Positions 18,606 to 26,803 of a stretch of DNA of 51,668 nt are shown here, in pieces. A program made the position numbers and the translations under genes. The number at the start of each line of letters is the position of its first letter. Position 1 is the first letter of the stretch. The notes under the pieces were generated by a model. That model saw nothing but the letters and a program-made list of their open reading frames with translations. It made no database searches and had not been told where the DNA came from. Source of the stretch: Sphaerobacteraceae bacterium (GTDB taxonomy: Bacteria > Chloroflexota > Chloroflexia > Thermomicrobiales > Thermomicrobiaceae); the NCBI GenBank assembly GCA_007695115.1, contig REEK01000174.1, positions 1-51,668 of the forward strand. Reading direction: 5' to 3'.

Positions 18606-18911
18606 ATGCCTTCGCCTCGACTTGATCTTCGAGCAAGTAGTGATGGCGTCCTGCTTCGCGTTCGAGTGACCCCGCGGGCGAGCTCTACCTCGCTAAACGG
18701 TGTCTCGAACGGGAAATTGCTCGTCAAGCTCAACGCTCCGCCGGTTGATGGCGCAGCCAACAAGGCGCTTTGTCGATTCATCGCCCGGACACTGGGTTGT
18801 TCGAGGGGGTCTGTCGAGATCGAGAAGGGCGAGCGATCCCGGGAGAAGTCCGTGCTCGTGCGTGGCGTGTCGGAAGATACGATCCGCGACCTGCTCGAGG
18901 TTCAGCCCTGA
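18606..18911 (+). CDS. DUF167 family protein (YggU-like)
   Basis: This is a small 101-residue cytosolic protein of the DUF167/YggU fold, function unknown. Typical features are RVTPRASSTSLNG near residue 22, LLVKLNAPPVDGAANKAL near 40, and ARTLGCSRGSVEIEKGERSREK near 60. It follows the radical SAM gene by 6 nt, so it is the last gene of the run starting at 14452. Its 3' end overlaps the convergent glycosyltransferase by 10 nt. Confidence 0.9.
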   Translation: MPSPRLDLRASSDGVLLRVRVTPRASSTSLNGVSNGKLLVKLNAPPVDGAANKALCRFIARTLGCSRGSVEIEKGERSREKSVLVRGVSEDTIRDLLEVQP

Positions 18912-19750
18912 TCTGACCGGCTTTTCATCCATCGGACGAAGAATCCCACTACGACAGCCAGGACCAGCGTGACCAGAAGTGTCGGGAGCAGACTGCCTGC
19001 CCGGGAAGAGCTCGTGGCCTCGTCTTCCAGTGACGCTGGTTCCACATCTCGATCTTCTCTTCGCAGACGCAACCAGAGCAGCGGGACATCACGCATCGCC
19101 CGGAAGATGACGCGAATCGAACCACCTGATTGCTGGCCGGCAGTTCGCGGATAGTGGTGGACGCCAACCTGGCTCCACGTTGCGCCGACTTGCGCCCAGC
19201 GCGCCATCAACTCAGTACTGATCATCGCGCCTTCGGATGTCAGCGGCAGGCTTCGCAGGATGTCTCCCCGCATAACTTTGAAGGCGCAATCGATGTCCTT
19301 TAGCTGGACCCCGAACAGTGTGCGCATCGCCAGGCGAAACGTCTTTCCGAATACCGTCCTGTGAAGCGGGTCATTGCGCTGAATCCGGTAGCCAGCCACC
19401 ATATCGAACTGGCTGATGAACGGCACCATATAGACGATGTCGCCGATGTCGAATTGACGATCAGAATCCATCACCATGACATAGTCGCCGGTCGAGGCAT
19501 CAAAGCCCGAGCGCAGTGCTGCTCCATAGCCTCGATTGACCGGATGATCGACCAGTCGCACACGTGTATCCGTCTGACTCATCGAGCGGACAATGTCAGG
19601 CGTTTCGTCAGAGCTCCCGTCGTTGACGACGATTACCTCGAGCCCGGCGAAATGGCGAGGCACTGCAATCAACGCCTCGGAAACCACTTGCTCGATATTC
19701 TCGGCCTCGTTGTGAGCTGGCAGTACAAGTGAGAGTTTGCCGTCGATCAT
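18902..19750 (-). CDS. Family 2 glycosyltransferase with C-terminal membrane anchor (DPM1/polyprenyl-phosphate type)
   Basis: This 282-residue enzyme most likely transfers a sugar from a nucleotide sugar to a polyprenyl phosphate on the inner membrane face. GT-A features are LVLPAHNEAENIEQVV (residues 8-23), VVNDGSSDETPDIVRS near 40, the metal motif MDSDRQFD (about 93-100), and FRLAMRTLFGVQLKDIDCAFKVM, typical of DPM-type enzymes. One TM helix ends the protein (LLPTLLVTLVLAVVVGFFV). The ATG at 19750 is preferred over an upstream in-frame start at 19810 because GGAGCAGGA lies just before it. Confidence 0.88.
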   Translation of the reverse strand: MIDGKLSLVLPAHNEAENIEQVVSEALIAVPRHFAGLEVIVVNDGSSDETPDIVRSMSQTDTRVRLVDHPVNRGYGAALRSGFDASTGDYVMVMDSDRQFDIGDIVYMVPFISQFDMVAGYRIQRNDPLHRTVFGKTFRLAMRTLFGVQLKDIDCAFKVMRGDILRSLPLTSEGAMISTELMARWAQVGATWSQVGVHHYPRTAGQQSGGSIRVIFRAMRDVPLLWLRLRREDRDVEPASLEDEATSSSRAGSLLPTLLVTLVLAVVVGFFVRWMKSRSDQG

Positions 19751-19810
19751 TCCTGCTCCACCGGTAACTGGCGATAGTGTCTGGTGTCTGCACCAGCTGA
19801 TGCCAGACAT

Positions 19811-19846
19811 GAAACGAGGCGCTGACCGTCACTGGCCAACGCCTCG
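19811..19846 (-). terminator. Likely intrinsic terminator of the fhaA-fhaB-vanW-glycosidase unit
   Basis: Read on the minus strand, CGAGGCG and CGCCTCG pair, with an inner partial stem TGGCC/GGTCA, and are followed by TTTCATGT. It lies 44 nt after the glycoside hydrolase stop. The T-run is short, so this is a moderate call. Confidence 0.5.
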
Positions 19847-19889
19847 CCAAGCTTACCGTATGAGTCCCGTGATTTCTTTGCCGGTTCGC

Positions 19890-21659
19890 CTAGTGTTTCG
19901 GCATATCCCGCAAGGCTTCATACGATGGTCGTGGGCTGAAATCAGGATTGATTACTGACCACGGGAACTTCTCGTCAGCTGGACCGACCACGGTGCTGTA
20001 GTTCAGGTTCCAGACCATCATCACACCCATCCATGGCCATTCCTGCTTGGCGATCTCGAATGCGCGGACCAGGTAGTCTGCCTGGTTCTGCTCCGAGTTG
20101 TCGGCACCATACTCGTAACCCGGTGCCTGGTTCGCAGTTGTCCAACCGAATTCGGTCAACCAGATCTGCTTGTCAGCATCACCGTTCTGCACCATTACCG
20201 CGCGCTGCTGCTCCATGCGACGGAAGTAGAAGCTCGGGTGGGTCGACCACTCGCCCGGACCAATGTTGTGCGGGTACATCGTATCCGGTGGGTTGTTGTT
20301 GCTTCCCGGGTGAGCGCCGAGATGGTCGTAGTAGTTGCTGACCTCGCCGTTGTTATAGGCGTAGACCCGCTCCAGGTAGGTGATGTCGTCGATCGCGATG
20401 TTCGGGTCGTTGACACCGGTTGGGGTCAGCCCGCCGAAGAGAACCGGAGCCTTCGGATCGCCGGCCTTCACGGCCTCATACCCGACCTTCAGGAGTTCAA
20501 CATACTCGTTGGGGTCAACAAAGCCACCAACTTCATAGGCAAGGTTCTGCTCGTTCCAGATCTCCCAGCCGTGAACCTGTCCTTCGAACTCGCTGGCAAG
20601 TGTCTCCATGAAAAAGCCGAATGCGTTGAGGTCGTTGGGGATTCCGCCGTTAGCGTTGAGCCAGCCCGGCGAGTTTGTCACGCTGACGACGATGTTGAGC
20701 CCACGGTCATTCGCGTGATCAATGATGCGCTTCAGTGGCGCAACATCAACCCAGTTCGGCTCACGATGAAGTTCACTCCAGCGAGCCTGGACTTTGATCC
20801 AGTTGAATCCGGCTCCTTCGACCATGTCGAAGACCTGGTCGTGGTACTCGAATGCACCGGGATCGCCGTCACCGCGCACGAAGGTGTTGAAGCCGTAGCC
20901 GACGTGTGGCCCGTACTGGAATTCGCGAATTGGATCGTATGGCGGCATCTCCGGGCCTGGCTTCTCCAGTGCTTCGTCGGGCACGCCGTGCTCCTGGAGG
21001 TATTCAACGCCGAGAAGCCCGAGGAGAACCTGGAATTGCGGATCGTTGTCCGGGTGCCACTCCAGTCGATTTCGCTCGAAATACTGCACGAGATGCTCTT
21101 CACCATCTCCGGCTGGCGGGGGGGCATTGCGTTCCACGAACTCGCGCGACTTCGGATACCCAAAGTTCCGCTGTCCGTTGTTGGCATCCCAATATGGTTT
21201 GAAATGCTCGATCCCGTGACCGGTCAGGGAGAAGAAGCGGCGCTCGTTTGTATCGGTGAACGGCTCGACCGGTTCGAACTCCGGTTCGACGCCTTCGCGG
21301 TCAGCGATCAGTTCGTTACCGAGCAGCATCAGGAGAACCTCGTACTCGGTCCCTTTATGCTCCGGGTGATATTCGAAGATGGCGCGCTGAAAGTACTGCT
21401 TGTACATGCCATCTTCTTCATGCCAGAAAATGTTGGTAATCGGGAAGCCAAAAATCATCAGGCCGCCGCGTGTTTCCCAATACTCACGAAAATGGCCCTG
21501 CACCCAGTAGCCGGTGTCTTCGAAGTAACGTGGCAGCATCAGGTCCTTTTGCGGCTCATAGTTGGCCGATGCTGTGTTGCTGTCTGAATTGAATGCCGCG
21601 ACCGGTGCCAATGAGGCAACCAGCACAACAGCCATCAACAAAATTCTCAACGATTTCAC
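19890..21659 (-). CDS. Secreted glycoside hydrolase (clan A TIM barrel) with two tandem N-terminal modules
   Basis: This is a 589-residue exported protein. The signal peptide ends near residue 23 (LVASLAPVAA). Two tandem copies of an aromatic module follow, about 44-118 and 141-222. Each has the pattern F-x-x-TG...HF..YW...G....FG[FY]P, later QYF.R...E..HP and [YF].VLL.[ML]LG. Residues 245-589 form a GH clan A barrel with acid/base E370 in EIWNEQN and nucleophile E503 in LTEFGW, resembling GH39/GH5-type enzymes. The likely role is cleavage of an extracellular or wall polysaccharide. Start is GTG with AGGGAGGGA upstream. It follows the VanW gene by 67 nt. The substrate is unknown. Confidence 0.87.
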   Translation of the reverse strand: MKSLRILLMAVVLVASLAPVAAFNSDSNTASANYEPQKDLMLPRYFEDTGYWVQGHFREYWETRGGLMIFGFPITNIFWHEEDGMYKQYFQRAIFEYHPEHKGTEYEVLLMLLGNELIADREGVEPEFEPVEPFTDTNERRFFSLTGHGIEHFKPYWDANNGQRNFGYPKSREFVERNAPPPAGDGEEHLVQYFERNRLEWHPDNDPQFQVLLGLLGVEYLQEHGVPDEALEKPGPEMPPYDPIREFQYGPHVGYGFNTFVRGDGDPGAFEYHDQVFDMVEGAGFNWIKVQARWSELHREPNWVDVAPLKRIIDHANDRGLNIVVSVTNSPGWLNANGGIPNDLNAFGFFMETLASEFEGQVHGWEIWNEQNLAYEVGGFVDPNEYVELLKVGYEAVKAGDPKAPVLFGGLTPTGVNDPNIAIDDITYLERVYAYNNGEVSNYYDHLGAHPGSNNNPPDTMYPHNIGPGEWSTHPSFYFRRMEQQRAVMVQNGDADKQIWLTEFGWTTANQAPGYEYGADNSEQNQADYLVRAFEIAKQEWPWMGVMMVWNLNYSTVVGPADEKFPWSVINPDFSPRPSYEALRDMPKH

Positions 21660-21726
21660 GTAGCTCTGTCCCTCCCTGTCAAACCTTCAGAATTTCACCA
21701 CCCGGTCAGATCCCCAGTTCTTCCTC

Positions 21727-23685
21727 CTATCCTCCGGATGACTCGGATTCGTCACCTTCGATAATGTCACCGCTTGGCTCGCCCGCTCCGGGGGGCTCTT
21801 CTGGTGCCTGAGCATCAGGACTGGTACTTGGACCGACTCGATAACGGTTTGCCCACGGCTGGAAGTTGCTATAAAAGTAATCTTGCCGGACCACTTCTCC
21901 ATTGCGGTTGGTCACCGTTCGCGGCAAAGTGATCTCGAGTCCAGGTCGCGCCTCTTCAACCCGTCGGCGCTCACCCGGAGCAAGGCTATCATCGATGATC
22001 TCGACATCGCCCGGTGGATCGGTTTCACTCGAGATCACTGGCTCACCCATCTTCACGTCGTACCCCAGGTCCGGCCCGTAGAGATTGACATAGAGCTGAC
22101 CATCGGCGACGTGGGTGTGAACGAGCATGTAGCTATCAGTGCTGTTGACGAATTTGAAATCGAGATCCGGCTGGAAGATCGCGGCATCGAAACCGAGCGG
22201 CCAGTCACCCTGCTCATAGTAGCCAACAATGTAAGCGTGCGGATGACGCTCAGTGATTGGCAACCCACTGAAGAACGCGGCACGAAACGCGGTCGTCGAT
22301 ACTTGGCAGACTCCGCCGCCAACGCCTTCAACGGTCGCTTCTGCTTCGATCACGAAGGCTTCCTGGTACCCGCGCTCGATACTGATCTCGCCGATCGCCC
22401 GGTTGAACGAGAACTCGGTACCCGGCGGGATAAGGGTGCCGTCCAGATAGCCGGCGGAGACCTGAATATTGTGCACCCGCGAAGGCACAGAATTCCAGAA
22501 GGCCGATTGGCCCTGCGACATCAAACCGTCGATCCCCAATTCGTGCAGATTGTTGGAGTCGATCGCCGGTCGCGTGACATTGTAGGCGAGCTCTACAGAT
22601 CGCTCACCGTTCTTCACAGCCTCTTCCAGACGAGCCACAGTGGCGTACAGATCTCGCTCCACACCGTTCTGGCTCGGACTGGTGGCGACCACTCCGCTAC
22701 CGCCCCAGGCAACTCGAGCGTTCTGAGCTGGTCGATTGACGTCATCGATCATACTGCTGAGGTAATTCACAATCGGATCATGGTGGAACACCAGTTCCAT
22801 CTGGCCGCTTTCGCCGGGGCTCAGGGTGAGGAACTCTGCCAGATTCTGCGGCTGAATCGACCAGCTGCGATCCTCGAACCAGATCGTCAACGGCTCACTC
22901 AATGTGCTGTCGATCAGGGCTCGGAGCGACTCGACGTCGCTATCGGTAAACGCAGGCTCGGTTTCCTGGTGACTGACCTGGATCGACGATGAACTCAGGT
23001 TGAAAAGCGAATCGGTGATTGACTGAACCAGCGCCGCCTGCTCGATCTCGATGCCGTTCCGGGCATCCGTAATCGACAGGCGATCATCGACGATCGAAAG
23101 CTGCGGCACCTGGGGCGACACGTTAGTTTCGAGCGCAATCGACTGCACATATTCACGTAGCCGCGCTTCATCCAGGCTCAACCGCAGAGGAATCGAGCGC
23201 TCGTCTTCACCGAATAGACGAGTCTGAACTCGCTGAATCGGTGATTCCGAACGACGTGCGTGCTCAACGGTCTGCAGGTAGTTGAATTCAGCGCCGAGTT
23301 CGGCCATCGACGGCTCCCACACCTGATCCTCCCAGACAATCTGGAACGGCTGATCTGTGTAGCCCGAGAGCTGCTGCTCGAGTCTGGATGCCGCATCGCC
23401 GTTGCTGTGCTCGCCGATGTCAATGCCGGCCACCATCACCCCAGCGGGCACGGTACCTTCCGGGTAGATCTCCCGGCCAAGCGCTGCCATACCGATGGTG
23501 ACAAGAAGGAAGACCGCAGTGGTTACCGCGATGGTGATCTGAAAGGATGTGGAACCCAGAACAGGGAAGTCCAGCACGCCACGAGATCCCCCGGCGCGCA
23601 CTGGCGCAAACTCGGCGGTACCCTGCGTTGTTGATTGCGACGTTCGCATTTGCGATTGGTCAGGATGTGCGTGCTGCATACCCAT
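21727..23685 (-). CDS. VanW family protein with peptidoglycan-binding-like domains
   Basis: This 652-residue membrane-anchored protein has a cytoplasmic head of about 48 residues and one TM helix (about 49-72). Two YoaR/PG-binding-4-like domains follow, at about 85-210 and 235-370, each with a GVEV-like NGxE pair: RNGIEIEQAALV and QNGVERDLYATV. The VanW domain is at about 400-540, with the signature VEGVGGGVCQVSTTAF. A Pro/Glu/Ser-rich tail ends the protein. VanW proteins accompany vancomycin-resistance and wall genes, but their reaction is unknown. Neither start candidate has a good ribosome site. It lies between fhaB and the glycosidase. Confidence 0.9.
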   Translation of the reverse strand: MGMQHAHPDQSQMRTSQSTTQGTAEFAPVRAGGSRGVLDFPVLGSTSFQITIAVTTAVFLLVTIGMAALGREIYPEGTVPAGVMVAGIDIGEHSNGDAASRLEQQLSGYTDQPFQIVWEDQVWEPSMAELGAEFNYLQTVEHARRSESPIQRVQTRLFGEDERSIPLRLSLDEARLREYVQSIALETNVSPQVPQLSIVDDRLSITDARNGIEIEQAALVQSITDSLFNLSSSSIQVSHQETEPAFTDSDVESLRALIDSTLSEPLTIWFEDRSWSIQPQNLAEFLTLSPGESGQMELVFHHDPIVNYLSSMIDDVNRPAQNARVAWGGSGVVATSPSQNGVERDLYATVARLEEAVKNGERSVELAYNVTRPAIDSNNLHELGIDGLMSQGQSAFWNSVPSRVHNIQVSAGYLDGTLIPPGTEFSFNRAIGEISIERGYQEAFVIEAEATVEGVGGGVCQVSTTAFRAAFFSGLPITERHPHAYIVGYYEQGDWPLGFDAAIFQPDLDFKFVNSTDSYMLVHTHVADGQLYVNLYGPDLGYDVKMGEPVISSETDPPGDVEIIDDSLAPGERRRVEEARPGLEITLPRTVTNRNGEVVRQDYFYSNFQPWANRYRVGPSTSPDAQAPEEPPGAGEPSGDIIEGDESESSGG

Positions 23686-23762
23686 CTGGCGGTGTACGTC
23701 CTTCTACTGGTGCGAAATGCAACGGACGAAAAACGGAAACTGGCTACGCTGCATCGGGTTGG

Positions 23763-24218
23763 CTATGGGACAAGTTGAAGGCTGATCTCACCGATCTCAA
23801 CTACATCGCCAAATCTCAGTCCGGTCGGGATCGTAACGTCCCGACCATTGAGGATCGTCCCGTTAGTGCTGTCCAGATCGGTAATCCACCATCGACCATC
23901 GCTCCAGGATAACTGCGCGTGCTCGCTGGAAACGAACGCATGATCCAGGACAATTGTTGCACGCGGATGCCGCCCAATAACAGTCACTGGCTCGAGCGGA
24001 ATACGCTGTCCATGACGGAGTTGCGAGTCTCCTGCATCCTTAACGAGCAAGTGCCCGCTAAGGTCGCTTTCATCTCGTTCTTCGTGTTCTCCAGCCGCGA
24101 ATACCTGCATTTCTCGCAGCATCACGCGGATAACCTGAAAGATGAAAAAGTACAGGAGAAAGACGAACAGAAGTCTGAGCAGAAGAATGAACCATTCGAA
24201 TGGGAGAGAACTCAGCAT
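23763..24218 (-). CDS. fhaB: FhaB-like membrane-anchored FHA protein
   Basis: This 151-residue protein has one N-terminal TM helix (about 8-32) and a C-terminal FHA domain (about 75-148). FHA domains bind phosphothreonine peptides made by Ser/Thr kinases. The key features are VIGRHPRATIVLDHAFVSSEHAQL and DLDSTNGTILNG, with the phosphopeptide-contact Arg, Ser and Asn kept. In Actinobacteria FhaB (FipA) works with FhaA, PknA/B and the peptidoglycan machinery. It follows fhaA by 24 nt. Confidence 0.9.
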   Translation of the reverse strand: MLSSLPFEWFILLLRLLFVFLLYFFIFQVIRVMLREMQVFAAGEHEERDESDLSGHLLVKDAGDSQLRHGQRIPLEPVTVIGRHPRATIVLDHAFVSSEHAQLSWSDGRWWITDLDSTNGTILNGRDVTIPTGLRFGDVVEIGEISLQLVP

Positions 24219-24242
24219 GCAGCCTGCCAGGTAAAGGTCGCG

Positions 24243-25013
24243 CTAGCGACCGACTGATGATCGATACGGAACGATTTCAAGGCGAGCGGTGCCAAGCATG
24301 ATCTCATCGTGATCCTCGATCGGCGTGTTGGTCACCCGGCGTCCGTTTACCATCGTTCCGTTGGTGGAGCCGAGATCAATAATACGAAATTGCCCGCTTT
24401 GATACTCAATCCGGGCATGCTGTCTCGAGACCTCCGGGATCTCGATTACGATGTCGTTGGATGTTGATCGACCAATGCTGGTCACCCGCTTTCGCAGCAT
24501 GAATGATTGTTCATGCCCATCATTGCGGATTGCACGGACGAGCTTGGGTGGAACATCACCAGTGTGTTCCACCACCCGGTAGATCTCTGTGCGCTGGATC
24601 TCTTCCTGGTAGTCGGGATCGTAGTCTCCCAGTTCAACGATCTGGGCGTCGACGACGATCGAGCGGACCGGGATCTTTTCATCGCCATACAGCTGAATCC
24701 GGACCTGATCGATAAAACCGTAATTCCGTTCGTCGGCGAGATCGATCAGCCAGTCCTCCATCTGCTGGCAGAGGCTGGTGGCGAAATCGCTGAAGAGCAC
24801 CATATCGCCAGGATGTAGATAGACGATGTAGTCGTTGGGAACAACGATCCCCTCGACTGTCGAAACCTGATTGCTTTCCATTGCACGTTCGAGCCGCCGG
24901 CCGATCTCGGCCGGTTGAACTGGGCTGCGGAAAATGCGACCGACGGAACCTTCCATCAGTCGCTCGAAAAACCCTTCGAATCGATCCAGACTATTTACCA
25001 CAGAGCGCGCCAT
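24243..25013 (-). CDS. fhaA: FhaA-like protein: DUF3662 plus FHA domain
   Basis: This 256-residue cytosolic protein has the FhaA order: an N-terminal DUF3662 domain (about 1-120, starting DRFEGFFERLMEGSVGRIFRSPVQPAEIGRRL) and a C-terminal FHA domain (about 175-248, SIGRSTSNDIVI, VSRQHARI, DLGSTNGTMVNG). In mycobacteria FhaA binds the phosphorylated pseudokinase domain of MviN and controls peptidoglycan synthesis. A near-consensus promoter sits 33 nt upstream. No kinase gene is in the window; a PP2C phosphatase lies about 4 kb away. Confidence 0.92.
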   Translation of the reverse strand: MARSVVNSLDRFEGFFERLMEGSVGRIFRSPVQPAEIGRRLERAMESNQVSTVEGIVVPNDYIVYLHPGDMVLFSDFATSLCQQMEDWLIDLADERNYGFIDQVRIQLYGDEKIPVRSIVVDAQIVELGDYDPDYQEEIQRTEIYRVVEHTGDVPPKLVRAIRNDGHEQSFMLRKRVTSIGRSTSNDIVIEIPEVSRQHARIEYQSGQFRIIDLGSTNGTMVNGRRVTNTPIEDHDEIMLGTARLEIVPYRSSVGR

Positions 25014-25045
25014 CCTGCCCTAACGCTGGCGTACATACACCTCAA

Positions 25046-25074
25046 ATTATAGGAAGTGGACCGCACAGGGTCAA
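25046..25074 (-). promoter_or_regulatory. Near-consensus sigma70 promoter for fhaA-fhaB-vanW-glycosidase
   Basis: On the minus strand TTGACC (25074-25069) and a perfect TATAAT (25051-25046) are separated by exactly 17 nt. They lie just before the fhaA ATG at 25013. I see no equally good promoter between the four genes that follow. Confidence 0.8.
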
Positions 25075-25150
25075 TTAACAAGTCAGATTCAGGACTCTGG
25101 TCCGCTGCGCACTGTGAAACCAGTGCTCGAACCGCCCCCCTGAACAGCGT

Positions 25151-26050
25151 TTAGTCCCGCGAACTCGTTTCCACGGGATCATCCATCGATGCTCGCATGT
25201 ACCGTTGTGGCCGATGTCCACAGATCCAGAGGCTCAACGCGGTGAACGCGACCACTTCCATACCGAACGGCATATACCCGAAGTAGCCGAGAGCCGGCAT
25301 CTCGAAGATCTGCAGAACGTGAACGAATGGTACGTCATAGAACCACTTGGGGTTGGCGAAAACATTCCACAGCTCCCAGAAAAATCCGGTGAACGTCGTT
25401 GCCAGCATGACATTGTAGATGGGCCCCCAGTTGTTCTGACGCGCGTATTGCCACAGCGACGGTTGTCCGAGTCGCTGATTGATCGGCTCCAGCACGAAGA
25501 ACAGAGCCAGCCAGACCAGCGCAAACGCGTAGGTAGGCCAGATCGCAATCAGGATCAGCATCACCACGCCGGCAATCTGGAATCTCATGAGGCCGGAAGC
25601 GCCGAATTTCCAGTGCCCGAGTCCCGGGATGCGTTCACCGATCCGGAAGCTGGCGAAGAGTTCAATCGTTCCGATTACTGCCGGGATCACCGTCGCAAAC
25701 GACAGAGTGGACGTAGTGAAGTAGTAAAGTCGACCGGTGCCATCTGGATGGACGTAGTACCAGTTCTCCAGGAACTCATTGAGTCCCTCGAAGATCCACC
25801 AGAGCACAGCCGAAAGGGGAAACAGCAGAATCCAGGTGGTTGGACTCCGTCGCCACGGCGAGGTGCCGGTTCTCCACTCCACGAGCCCATCGATAGCGAG
25901 AATGTACCCGAGCCAGAGTGGAAAAAAGTAATAATCGGAAAATGGGCGCCATTGTAACCAGGCAATTGGCCACCAGATTGCGATCAGTACCAATCCGAGG
26001 ATCAACTGATACGGTATTCTGGTCGCTAGTGGTCCCTCGGTAGTATTCAC
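25151..26050 (-). CDS. Hypothetical multi-pass membrane protein
   Basis: I do not recognise a characterised family for this 299-residue protein. About eight hydrophobic segments can be counted (for example IPYQLILGLVLIAIWWPIAW, WILLFPLSAVLWWIFEGL, VVMLILIAIWPTYAFALVWL, ALGYFGYMPFGMEVVAFTAL). It is rich in Trp, Phe and Tyr, and several buried charges recur next to aromatic pairs (WWIFEGLNEFLENWYY, FFWELWNVF). Repeated W-[IE]-[FL]-[EW]-x-[LW]-N motifs might be functional. No signal peptide or soluble domain is seen. It lies upstream of fhaA on the same strand, but the fha genes have their own promoter. Confidence 0.75.
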   Translation of the reverse strand: MNTTEGPLATRIPYQLILGLVLIAIWWPIAWLQWRPFSDYYFFPLWLGYILAIDGLVEWRTGTSPWRRSPTTWILLFPLSAVLWWIFEGLNEFLENWYYVHPDGTGRLYYFTTSTLSFATVIPAVIGTIELFASFRIGERIPGLGHWKFGASGLMRFQIAGVVMLILIAIWPTYAFALVWLALFFVLEPINQRLGQPSLWQYARQNNWGPIYNVMLATTFTGFFWELWNVFANPKWFYDVPFVHVLQIFEMPALGYFGYMPFGMEVVAFTALSLWICGHRPQRYMRASMDDPVETSSRD

Positions 26051-26116
26051 CGCTTGTTAGTCCCCTGCTTTTAGTGATTACACGATCCAGTAGCCTGCTA
26101 GAAGGAGTTTTACACT

Positions 26117-26800
26117 ATGGCGTTCTCGCTGCAGTCGCTCGCATCACCGGCCATTGCCCCGTCAATACTGACGGCTGATCTCGGACGTTTGAATCACGAG
26201 ATCGAGTCCGCGGAACAAGCCGGGGTCGACCTGATCCATCTCGATGTGATGGACGGCAGTTTCGTGCCGAACATTTCCTTTGGGCCGCTGGTGGTCAATG
26301 CGGTTCGGCAGTCGACGAGCCTTCCGCTCGATGTGCACCTGATGATCGAGCAACCCGAGCGCTACATCGGTGAATTTGCGGAGGCCGGGGCGGACGTCAT
26401 CACGATCCATTCAGAGGCGACGCTACATACGCATCGAGCAATCCAGCAGATACGGTCACATGGGTGCCAGGCCGGAATTGCGATCAACCCGGGAACACCA
26501 GTCTCGGCAATCCATGAATTGATTCCGCTGGTCGATCTGGTTCTGGTAATGACGGTAAATCCTGGCTTCGGTGGGCAGGCGTTCCTGCCCGAAATGCTCA
26601 ACAAGATCCTGATGGCACGCTATGCGATCGATGCGAAAGATACGGATGTCCGGATCGAAGTTGACGGTGGAATCAATGCCGACACCATCTCCGATGCCAG
26701 AGAGAGCGGCGCAGATATGTTCGTGTGCGGCTCTTCTCTCTTCAACCCCGAGCACCCGATATCAGAATCACTGCAGCTTCTCCGCAAAGCGATCGCCTGA
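26117..26800 (+). CDS. rpe: Ribulose-phosphate 3-epimerase
   Basis: Rpe interconverts ribulose-5-phosphate and xylulose-5-phosphate in the pentose phosphate pathway. The 227-residue TIM barrel shows APSILTADLGRL near residue 13, the metal and catalytic motif HLDVMDGSFVPNISFG near 41, DVHLMIEQPERYI near 72, MTVNPGFGGQAFLPE near 142 and VDGGIN near 180. Length is typical. AAGGAG lies before the ATG. It is monocistronic and converges on the MFS gene, ending 3 nt from its stop. Confidence 0.96.
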   Translation: MAFSLQSLASPAIAPSILTADLGRLNHEIESAEQAGVDLIHLDVMDGSFVPNISFGPLVVNAVRQSTSLPLDVHLMIEQPERYIGEFAEAGADVITIHSEATLHTHRAIQQIRSHGCQAGIAINPGTPVSAIHELIPLVDLVLVMTVNPGFGGQAFLPEMLNKILMARYAIDAKDTDVRIEVDGGINADTISDARESGADMFVCGSSLFNPEHPISESLQLLRKAIA

Positions 26801-26803
26801 AAT

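Noticed and set aside
20238-21587. 449-codon open frame antisense to the glycoside hydrolase
   Set aside because: It mirrors a gene with signal peptide, repeats and catalytic residues. The antisense product has no recognisable domain and reflects codon bias on the coding strand.
21883-22992. 369-codon open frame antisense to vanW
   Set aside because: The VanW signature and domain order are on the other strand. The antisense product has no domain, signal or ribosome site.
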